Below are positions 54,226 to 64,000 of a DNA stretch of 64,000 nt, piece by piece (the stretch's first letter is position 1; every line of letters begins with the position of its first letter). The notes under the pieces were generated by a model. That model did not search any database. It was not told the origin of the DNA and was given only the letters and a program-made list of their open reading frames with translations. Position numbers and translations under genes: made by a program. The stretch spans positions 76,746,872 through 76,810,871 of the forward strand of contig CM043953.1 in the NCBI GenBank assembly GCA_014529385.2, written 5' to 3'. The stretch comes from Adiantum capillus-veneris (Eukaryota > Streptophyta > Polypodiopsida > Polypodiales > Pteridaceae).

Positions 54226-55775
54226 TTTTCTATTTGTCCAAGTCCTCCTCCTCCTCCTCCTCTTCCTCGTCCTCATCCATAGGTTCATACGTTAGATTAC
54301 CCTGACTCTATATTAACTAAAACCAAATTAAACAAATTAACAACTAAAAACAATCAATACAATATGACTTGTCTAGACTTACCGCATGTAAAGATCCGAT
54401 TGCTCTGAGTCAAATCGCTCATGAGAGATGTGATGGCTCTCCAAAAACCATCGCCAATTGCAAGTATCAAATTTTGTGTGCTGCTCTCGATACTTGACCA
54501 TCTCTCTGGTCAAGCAACTCTCAGTGATAATTTCCTAAGCTAGAAATAACAAAATCAATTCATAAAATAAACCTTTTTTTATTTGATTTAAGCTCCAATT
54601 TAAAAATATACATATTTGTCCCTCCAAGCTGCTTTGCTTTCTGAACCATAGTGTGTGGGAGTTTGTCCGATCCGAGCTTCACGTTGTTGTCTATAGGATG
54701 AGCCCATTGCAGCTTGTTTGTCCTTTTTGTGCATTGCCCACTCCCACTCCGCATCTGCCATGTTGCCTCCACGATATCTCCTGTCCGATTTGCTACCTGG
54801 TTGGCCAATGCACGTCGTACAGTTGATTGCTTGTTTTTCAAAAAAAAATCAATGTAGCCCTCCAACCATTATACTAAAAAACACTCATTGGGGACATTTG
54901 AGAATTGAGCATGCAACGCTTCCTTGATGTTGCGTGCATGATCGGGCTTCTGGTCTCTTAACTTTACAAAACAATTCTTGTAGGTCAAGTGTATAAGAAT
55001 TTGAAGATGGCATTGAAACACCTTGCCTTGTGTTGTATCAAAGTCCACTTTGATGCTATACTTTACTTTATAGTAGCACCCATGTGTGTCTGGCACGAGT
55101 GCATCAGTATCTTTGTCCTCTATGTCTGGGGCGGCACGCTCTGGAATAGGAGACTCTATCCCCCCTCCACTACCAAAACAAGCAAAGCTACAAGATCCCC
55201 CGTTGCTTTGCCTCTCATGGTGCTAGCTGCCTTGTGACAAATGTCAGTGCACACTGTCAGAAGAAGTGCATCAAGAAGTCATGGACTGTTGACGATGCAC
55301 GGGTGAAGTAGGAGTTGGATGAAATGGCATGGGGCTGTGTGATGGAAGGGATGTGGGGCTCTACGATGGAAGGGGAGTAGGTTGGTAAGAAGGGAGCGTA
55401 GAAGGAGGTGTTGTCAATGCGAGGCTCTCGAAGTAGGGAGTCCCTCCCTGGCTCCCCTTGGCATGGACTGCTAAGAAAGACCACGGTAGGCCACAAGCTG
55501 TTTTGGAGTGTAGCAAGCAAACAATCCCTCTGTCAAACGGAGGTACTCGTCCCACAAAAAGATTATACACTAGAGGTCTGGATCTACCACTCGTGGAGGA
55601 ACCTAGGTAGATGGACCGGCACCTCCGTAGGTGTAAGAGGGCCATGCCTACTCAAGAGCTCCTCAAGAGTGGGGTCCATTGGAGGCGACGTCCCCCTTGG
55701 AATGGGGGCCCATCTGGGACGTGAACCAACCAAAGGAAGAGTGACTAGGTTTATCCCTTGTAGGTGTTCTCTCAT
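54226..55775 (-). pseudogene. CACTA ORF1-like gene, multi-exon, decayed
   Basis: The minus strand shows coding-like blocks: 55775-55584 (MREHLQGINLVTLPLVGSRP, Pro-rich), 55520-55257 in shifting frames, 55096-54869 (HLQILIHLTYKNCFVKLRDQ), 54840-54605 (GGNMADAEWEWAMHKKDKQA, then REARIGQTPTHYGSES), an exon with good borders at about 54535-54382 (EIITESCLTREMVKYREQH) and a last one with an acidic end, PMDEDEEEEEEEEDLDK, stopping at 54226. The order of Pro-rich start, Trp-containing middle with a QREARIGQTPTHYGSES-type motif and acidic tail is like the Ptta/En/Spm ORF1 of CACTA elements, a DNA-binding partner of the transposase. It is transcribed away from the transposase. Stops in the first half show decay. 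Confidence 0.5.
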
Positions 55776-55799
55776 CCGACATCTACATCAAAGGTAGGG

Positions 55800-56160
55800 T
55801 AGTACTAGGACATCTTATACACATATATACTATTAGTCTTAAGTAGGGGCTAGTAGTGCCAATAGTCTAACATTGCACCTCTTTAGATATCATCACAATC
55901 TCAACCATGGTAAAACCAAGGGTATGTGGATCGTAAACCACAATGCCATGATTAAAAAGAGACTATACCTAAGCAAAAGTGTTAAACCATTGGGTGCTAT
56001 GCTCCCTTCTTTAGTGTCTACATACATGACATACACACATATATACATATGTGTGTATACATATACAAGTGCATACATATCTACACTTAGATGCGGATAT
56101 ATGCACATGTATATTCATGCATACACACACACACACACATATATATGGGCATATACACAT
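55800..56160. other. spacer between divergent CACTA ORFs
   Basis: Short ACACATATATAC-type stretches from about 56030 lead into the CT block. No coding sequence is evident. Promoters of both divergent genes would be expected between here and 58690. Confidence 0.5.
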
Positions 56161-56950
<790 letters not shown>

Positions 56951-57400
56951 TCTCTTTCTTTTAAATTTTTCTTTTAGGTTTTTTGTTTAATGTTTAACTA
57001 TTTTGGTCTTACTTCGATCTTTTTTATTAAAAAATTCAACATCTTTTAAATAGGGCACTTTTTACTCTAATATAGCAATAATTTAACATTAAACAATCAA
57101 AAGAAAAAATATTTCATTTCTTTTCTCTATCTACTTCAACACTAATAAATTAACATTATGCATTAAATTGACACTAATCTCTCTTTCTTCCTCTCTTTTC
57201 CTGTCTCTCTCTCGTTTCTATTTTCTTAATCACACACAAAAGAAGAAAACACCTACAAGCTAATCACACACTCACAGGAAGCTAATCATGTTCTCAGCAC
57301 AAGCTAATCACACTCCCTCAAGCAATGCAAGGGAGGGAAACCAAGAACTCAAGCAAACAAGCAAAGTGAGGGCAAGGAAGAAAATGCCATCTACAAATAT
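56951..57400. other. AT-rich spacer, nothing recognised
   Basis: AT-rich with small CT patches and two AAGCTAATCACAC phrases near 57256 and 57301. No coding sequence evident. Confidence 0.5.
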
Positions 57401-57624
57401 GCAAGAGGTATGTGAATCTTTCATTTGTCTATCCTAACGTATCTGTGTTTAAGACAATAGGGCAGGGTGGGTTGGTAAATAAGATTACCTCTATTCTCTT
57501 TCTCCGTGGTTGTATCTTCTTGCATCCCCTTGTGTAGAGCTTTCGCACGATCGGTTCTTCTATCTCTCCCATGCCTTCTTCTCACGGTCCAATGGCGTTG
57601 ATGTGGCACTCCACCAAAGAATGC

Positions 57625-57625
<1 letters not shown>

Positions 57626-57706
<81 letters not shown>

Positions 57707-57731
57707 AAGATAGAGAGAGAGAGAGAGAAAG

Positions 57732-57760
<29 letters not shown>
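57626..57760. repeat. (GT)n, (GA)n and a 26-base G run
   Basis: GT repeats at about 57626-57704 are followed by GA repeats at about 57711-57735 and then 26 consecutive G at 57735-57760. The strand asymmetry continues the pyrimidine/purine character of the CT block on the opposite strand. Confidence 0.96.
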
Positions 57761-57762
<2 letters not shown>

Positions 57763-58690
57763 AGCTTGAAAGGGAGAGTGAGGTAGAGCTAGAGAGGGAG
57801 AGATGGAGAGGGAGAGGCAATAGGTGCAATGGGGTCAATGCAAACACAAGAAGGTATGCCCAAAAAATGTGGCATACTTTGCTCTGTTTATTTTTATGAC
57901 TGCAAATATTACCTTCCATACTACTGTGGATATTACCGCATCCAAGAAAAGTGCATGTTCAGATTAGTCTTTGAAGTTGCAGGCTTTGTGCAAAATCCAC
58001 TCCAATTTTCCACCCCTTTTAGTACCTTTTTTATTAATTTTTTACCTCTCTTTTCTTTTCTTACTCATTGCATTTTTCAAATTATTTTTCAATACTATTT
58101 TTACTTTTTAAAGCTTTGCTCTATTTTTCTACTCATTGTACTTTATTTAGATATATTGTTAGCCATTTCTCTGAATTTTTCGATTGAAAATCTAGCTGAC
58201 ACCTAATCTACTAGTTGTTCATTTTTTAGAGCACAAGTTATTTTTAATAAATTGTACTACTCATCACACTTTATTTAAATACATTTTGAGTCATTTCTCT
58301 CAATTTCCCGATTGAAAACATAACTAACACCTAACATACTAATTAATTGTTTATTTTTTACATCACTTGTGATTTTCAATAATTTTTTTGATTTAGCATG
58401 TCTTTGTTTCATGCATGTGTAGGACGATTGGGATGATTGTGGCCCTCTGAACGGCTCTTAACGTGATCAGTGGCTCAAGGACAAACTCTCTTGTCCTTGT
58501 GCCAAGTGCAAACAGGCAATCCTTTTCTTGAGGTGCATTGCTTTGGAGCATGTGGAGAACGAGGGGGTTTAAAGACCTCAAAAAAGCACTCAAGTATATG
58601 AGAGTGAAGCCCCCCCTCGCTTGAGGATGTCCCCCATTGGTCTGTTTTTGGTGGTGGTGCTCTGGTACACAAGGCCAAGACAATGGCAAG
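57761..58690. other. AT-rich spacer before the transposase
   Basis: It contains GGATATTACCGC near 57928, similar to the subterminal words of this element, and a pair of related segments (ATTTCTCTGAATTTTTCGATTG near 58168, ATTTCTCTCAATTTCCCGATTG near 58293) about 125 bp apart. 58400-58690 may hold a decayed first exon, but I cannot read a convincing protein. Confidence 0.5.
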
Positions 58691-58695
58691 AGTGA

Positions 58696-61600
58696 TTGGG
58701 CAAAGGTATGGCACGTGGTGACCCTCCCACTAGCTCTAGTTTGACCACTTCTCCACATGCATCTCAGGGACACTTTGAGCTTGAGGATAAGCACATGTTT
58801 GACATGGTTGATGAGTTATTGGCTCATGAAGTCAACATGTGCGATGAATATTGTAGAACATGCACTCAATGGGTCACAGCAACGGAGGACAAGTTTTTAT
58901 TGAGTGTTTGAACACCTCTTTACAAAGGTGCATAGTACTCGGTGCTTCGGGCATTGTTCGGGAAGTCCTCAACTTGCAAGCAAAACTCACGGTTGAGCAA
59001 TGCAAGTGTAGATGCACTCCTTGTGTAAGTTCTATTTATGGCTTTTTATACATCTCTCTCCCTTTATGGAGTGGGCTTGCATTTGTATTGATAATATTTT
59101 CCAATGTAGTTTGATGAGCAAAATGCTTCCTAAAGATCGCCACATACCTCCAGATCACCAATGAGCTAGATCGTATGTCACTGCACTTGGCATGGCGTAT
59201 AAGTGTATCCACGCATGCATCAACAATTGCATACTATACTGCAATTATCACACACATGCTACCTCATGTCTCATGTGCAAGGAAGCATGCTACGAGACCG
59301 GAGTGATCGGGGTGCACCTACCTCACAAGGTATGGAGACATTTTCCACTAATCCCTCACATTCAACACATATTTAAAATCAGGTCTACATTGGATCTTCT
59401 CACATGGCACGCCAACCACCACTCAAATAATGGAATGATGTGTGTCCCTTCCAATTCACCTACACGGAGGCACATAGAGACTCAGTGGCCAGAGGTTTGG
59501 CTAGAGCCTTGACACTTGAGACTTGAGCTAGCAAGTGATGGTGACAATCCCTTTGGCACCAAGTCCACTTCATGGAGCACATGGCCTTTGGTGATCATCA
59601 ACTACAATATTCCACCATCGGAGACAACCAAGAAGGGAAATTTACTTATTTCCTTGAGGAAAGTACAAGGTGGAGAATATTGATGTCTACCTTGAGCCCC
59701 TCATCAAGGAGCTGGAGGAGTTATGGAGAGGCATCCCCGTTCTAGATGTCTGACTTACAAAGGAGAGGAGAGAAGCCATTGTGAGGAAAATCCTTATGTG
59801 AACTATGTACGACTACCCTGGGCTTGGTGAGATTTTTGGTATGTTATTTTCATTAATCTCTCTAGTTACCATTTGTACTTTGAAGCTTCTCTCTAACAAT
59901 GTGATATGTGTGCAGGGTTGTCCACATTGGGCCACAATGCATGCCCTACTTGCAGGTCATCATTGGTGATAGAGAGACCAGATGCCTTATGCAAGATAAT
60001 CTATCCATAAAACCATCATTTCCTGCCCCAATGTCATAGAAAATAAAAGGCTCCAACAAATGGAGAGACACCACTAAAGCACACGATGGCAGATTGGGTA
60101 ACTATTTGGGAAGAGCACTACAACATTGATCCGGTCCCAACTACTCCACCAAAAGGCATGTCAAGGTATTCCATATTTTTAAGGCTTCCATATTGGAAGG
60201 ACGTAAAAATACAACACCTCTTGGATCCCATGCACATATTCAAGAATATATCTCACACCCTGTGGGACCACATTATTGGCAAAAAGGACTCATTGGGAGT
60301 GAGGGAGGATTTGAGGGCCTTCAAACATCTCCTTGCCTCTGCCACTCCACGTTGATTCCCCAATGAGAATATTATGCTTCCTAAAGCACCATGGATGCTA
60401 ACCAAAGAAGAGATACATCAAGTAAAGGGTGCTATTGCATCTCTTTTATAAAATCAAAGAAAGGTGAAAGCGTTCAATTGTATGGGTTGAAGTCCCATGA
60501 TTGGCACCAGATGCTACATGTAATACCTTCTCTCTATTCTCTCCCTCTCCCTCTTTCTGTCTAGATATTGATTTGTCTGTGACTTTCTCTCACTTTCTCG
60601 TTTACTATTTTGACATTGTAGCTCATTTTGTTGGTGAATATGTGCATATGACGGGACAACAAAGTGAGGGAAGCTATTTTCAAACTCGAAGAGTTAGTAA
60701 GGTACACCACATCTCCACTCAACTAAACTTTTCTATGTACACAATACCTTGAACAAGCACTTATTGTTCTCTTGTGTGTTCTTTGTAGATTTGTAAGCTC
60801 CAAATAAATTGAAATAGATGTCATCCTTACTACTCAAACACTTGCCGTGAAAATTGTGTGTTCCATTGAGGATGTATTTCCTTGATCCGTTCTTCTTAGC
60901 CAAATCCACCTCTTGGTTCACGTATGACGAGATCTCTATATGCGGAGTAGTGCATGTACAATGGATGTTTGTTTTAGAGACGTTTTTAAAGACTCTCAAA
61001 GATTTTGTGCGGCTATGGTCCTAGCCAGAGGCATGTATGGCCGTGTAAGACGCATTTGTTTACATTTCAAAGTATTTGAAACAAGTTGATACATCAATGC
61101 CTCGCATGTGGTCAGATGAGAAGGATGTCAGGATGACTTCACACTTGCCAAGTGAAAAGGAAAATTTATTTAACATGGATATGGATCTAACCTAAGTGGT
61201 CAATAACTTTTGTATCCTCAATGCAAAGGTTATGACAAAGTGGGTGGACTTGTGAACAATGGTAAAGGCAAGGTATTTGTAAGAGAGGGAAGCATGGAAG
61301 CAAGCTCCTGGAGGTAGGAGGGCACCCCCAATGCCTAGACACCTTGCATGTTTCCCAGATTTCATCAGTGCCGAGTGGATTCATGAGAGAATGACCGAAG
61401 CAAAACCATGCAGAGAATACATCACCGATAAAGAGTGGAATTATGCACAAGGTTGCGTATAGTACTCATATTTTAAACCATCTTGTATAGTTTTTTGTTT
61501 ATTTTATCTTTGTGATTGATAAAATATATTTTCTTACTTTGTAGTGCCTTTTCTTTAACTATATTGTGGTCAAAGGGTCAACACCTTTGTACACGCCACC

Positions 61601-62295
61601 TTGATGAGCGTCGAACCACCATGGATTGGGGCATCATGGGCAACTTTGACACAAGTGGTGATGAAGCCAAGTATTGTGGGACTATTGAAAGGATACTAAA
61701 GGTAAATTTTAGAACCTTTCATACCTTCATCTTCAAGTGCAAGTGGTTTAAAAATGTGTCTAGATGGCATGAGAATGACTCTACATGGTGGACTCTAGTG
61801 TGGATTACACAAGGAGGTATGACAGTTTAGTTTTTCCACGCAATTGTGAGAAGGTGAGTGACTACCTTATTTACCTTTATTTGCTTGTAACATTAATTAT
61901 ACCAATGTCACTCTCTTTGAACTTCTCTTCTATAGGTCATCTATATCCCAGTAATCCACCAACCAAAACTTTGGTTCGTAGTTCCCGTAACACCTCAAGG
62001 GAGAACCATTTTTGCAAGTAATGAAGTGGAGACTATCTTCGATGCTCTCCCACCTACTACTTTGGATGAGGGGGAGACTGAAGAGAGAGAGATCGATGAT
62101 TCAAGTCCCACAATTGCAAGTCTTAGCAAGGATGATTTCCATGATGAAGATGAGATGGAGGATGACGAATTCAAAGATGATGAAGCCAACACATCCATAA
62201 TCAACAATCCTATTTCTCTCTTTATTGATTTAGGAGCCATGCGCTTAGAATTGGATGACGCTTGTTGTAGAGATCTTTTGGATGATGATTCATAA
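58696..62295 (+). pseudogene. TNP2-type CACTA transposase, broken
   Basis: Blocks appear in the canonical order. 58696-58911 is an N-terminal acidic part. Around 58918-59025 a decayed TPLYKGA and LSNASVDALL are readable. 59113-59500 has KMLPKDRHIPPDHQ, AYKCIHACINNCILYCN, KVWRHFPLIPHIQHIF and LLTWHANHHSN. 59520-59820 has RLELASDGDNPFGTK, STWPLVIINYN and IDVYLEPLIKELEELWRGIP. An intron of about 59828-59915 precedes LGHNACPTCRSS. 60086-60355 has PYWKDVKIQHLLDPMHIFKN. Beyond 60510 the frame is lost. 61600-61850 resembles DUF4216 (YCGTIERILKVNFRTFHTFI), and 61937-62295 ends in an acidic tail with FALP-free TIFDALPPTTLDEGETEE. Stops throughout disable it. Confidence 0.82.
60510..61540. other. degraded middle of the CACTA transposase region
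   Basis: No continuous coding sequence. A short readable piece near 61300-61450 (APGGRRAPPMPRHLACFPDF, then MTEAKPCREYITDKEWNYAQ) keeps a plausible coding frame and may be a transposase exon. Confidence 0.4.
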
Positions 62296-62299
62296 ACAT

Positions 62300-63530
62300 T
62301 TTGTATACTTTAGGTTATGAAAAAATTTTGTCATGTTATCCATTCATCTCTCTCTCTCTCTCTCTTCTCCTCTTTCTCTGTCTAATTTTGTGAATCATGC
62401 TAAATTATGTTAATCAAGTGGGAGTGATTACTTTAATTATGACAAAACATCTATAACTTTTTAGAACAATTATTCATGTAAATTAACAAATTATTTGCAT
62501 TTTTCTAAGGAACTTTGTTATTATGAAGCATTATGGGTGCAAGTGGAGCTAGCGTTTTGTGTTGTGTGCAGTGCGAGAGTGCTTTGAAGAAGAGCTTATT
62601 TATTGTGCTCCTTGCTCAACACCTTTTCATGACAAGAGAGCTCTTTGGCACCACTAATACATAAAGCCTTTCAGAATGTGAAAATAATGCATGGATACAA
62701 TCACTCGAGTGAAATGTGTGTGCGGTAGTAGAAGCGGTAATAAAGGCAATAATAAAAGTAGAAATATCCGTGGTAAGCAAGAGAATGAGAAAGATTCTTG
62801 CAAAAGTGTAGGCAACGTGCACATTGCTGCAAGATAGAGCTTGAGGAAACTAACATAGGTGCTACATTTGGTAAAATGTGGGTACACTTCACTCTATCAT
62901 ACCCATGCCTCGACAGAAGATGTCATCCATGTTTGGCTTCTCTTCTCTAACAATGCTTGCTTTACATGGAAACGCATGCATAACTCTAGGATAGAGCAGG
63001 CTCTTTGTAGTTTCATGTTTATCCGCGTAGCCATTGTTTCATGTTTTAATATCTTTTTTCCTTTTTTTTATATTTTAAATAGTGTTCTTTAATTTTTATT
63101 CACAAGCAAAATAGAGAGAAAAACCAAAATTTGAATGTTTAAGCATTGATAATAGGAGTGGCATTTGTGGCAGCAATATATGCAGTAATATGAGCGGCTA
63201 AATTTGTGAAAATTTAAAATACAAAAAAATACCCTCCTCCCTCCTCTCTCTTCTCTGACCAGCCCATTTTGGACTCTCTCTCTACAAAACATGGTAAAAG
63301 GTGATAAATGCTTTTATATTTTCATAGTGCTAAGTGTTTATATTAAAAGAGCTTTCCACGTAGAGAAGAGAAATATGGATTCAAGCATGGACTATCAACT
63401 CTTCTCTACCAGCTTCAGGATGAGGGAGAGGCCATGGCCTTGGATACCTTACCTTGATGAGTATGCTCTATGTATATATGTATTCAATGATACATGTTGA
63501 TATATAGCTAGTTATGTTTATGCTATTTGG
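62300..63530. other. CACTA 3' non-coding and subterminal region
   Basis: AT-rich. It contains a short CT run (62346-62365), CGGTAGTAGAAGCGGTAATA near 62722, ATCCGTGGTAA near 62767 and AGTAATATGAGCGGC near 63186. The last also occurs at 53839-53853 near the left end. No gene recognised. Confidence 0.6.
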
Positions 63531-63539
63531 TTTATGTAT

Positions 63540-64000
63540 ACTTTTAGGCGTTGGCCATGGTTAGAGATATATTCATGTATGTGCGGTTTTGGTTTTGGTT
63601 TTGGTAATGATTATGAACATTGTTATGGTTATTGTTATGGTTATGGTTTTCATTGTGTTATGATATTGGTTAAAGTTTTAAATTTGGTTATGGTTATGGT
63701 TTTGAAATCATGTCATGGTTATGGTTATGGTTATGGTTTGAAATTTGGTTATGGTTATGGCTTTGAAAATCCCTTAAGGTTATGGTTATGGTTTGATAAT
63801 TTCATTAGGGTTATTGTTTTGGAATCTGCTTTCACGCTTTGAGATTTTGGTTATGGTTTTGGAATCCGCTTAAGGTTATGGTTATGGTTATGGTTATGGT
63901 TATGGTTATGGTTATGGTTATGGTTATGGTTATGGTTATGGTTATGGTTATGGTTATGGTTATGGTTATGGTTATGGTTATGGTTATGGTTTTGCAATCC
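63540..64000. repeat. GGTTAT hexamer array
   Basis: Irregular GGTTAT/GGTTTTGG words from about 63580 become a pure array of about 20 copies at 63874-63992 and reach the window edge. It is not the plant telomere repeat. The same hexamer family lies at 3530-3750 in the other CACTA element. Confidence 0.95.

Noticed and set aside
60733..60999. Minus-strand 88-codon open frame inside the CACTA transposase region
   Set aside because: No motif, no splice context and no match to the ORF1 pattern; probably chance.
63316..63324. TTCATAGTG as the right terminus of the second CACTA element
   Set aside because: Beyond CACTAT the flanking bases do not match the left terminus, and the presumed 3-bp duplication differs (TTA versus CTA). 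The GGTTAT array beyond is expected to be inside the element.
63874..64000. Telomere-like array
   Set aside because: The hexamer GGTTAT is not TTTAGGG, TTAGGG or another known plant telomere repeat, and it lies in a CACTA element context.

Overview
The window looks like nuclear DNA of a land plant with a large, transposon-rich genome. I found no convincing host gene, rRNA, tRNA or CRISPR array. Almost everything traceable belongs to plant-type mobile elements: two CACTA (En/Spm) transposons with TNP2-type transposases, a Mutator-like (MULE) transposase, chromodomain Ty3/gypsy elements, other Ty3/gypsy remnants, a Copia-type solo LTR, and long arrays of tandem and microsatellite DNA. The mix would fit a fern, lycophyte, bryophyte or gymnosperm. 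The sequence alone does not fix the species.

Layout. 1-4194: 3' part of a CACTA element on the + strand, ending in a TTGTAGTG terminus, inserted into a gypsy-like element whose leader, gag and protease remains lie at 4195-9690. 9690-13450: a higher-order tandem repeat of about 850 bp made of related 205- and 324-bp subunits, broken by an 812-bp Copia solo LTR (10382-11193). 13850-17942: a decayed multi-exon minus-strand gene with a DGNHRL motif, followed by about 3 kb of short repeat arrays (18470-21100). 22097-34505: a MULE transposase gene on the + strand, split cleanly by a nearly intact chromovirus (22803-31690; two 1593-bp LTRs; TGGCC target duplication). 35470-42773: a gypsy pol remnant with an unusual protease-like segment after the integrase, a probable LTR, a second palindrome-bearing leader and an unrecognised element ORF. 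42774-51466: a second chromovirus with a long 5' LTR and a truncated 3' LTR. 51467-53764: tail and partial LTR of another LTR element. 53765-64000: a second CACTA element with a minus-strand ORF1, a spacer of CT, GT and G microsatellites, a decayed + strand TNP2 transposase and a GGTTAT array running off the window.

The nesting gives a relative history. Gypsy-like elements were hit by CACTA elements, the MULE gene was hit by a young chromovirus, and the satellite was hit by a Copia element that later collapsed to a solo LTR. Nearly every coding region carries stops or frameshifts. The 22803-31690 chromovirus is closest to intact, with one frameshift and one stop. The most unusual architectures are a putative gag first exon inside the 5' part of the second chromovirus, whose intron would remove the primer binding site; a retropepsin-like segment downstream of integrase; palindrome-bearing ~290-bp leader repeats shared by two elements; and the DGNHRL gene with its upstream box array.
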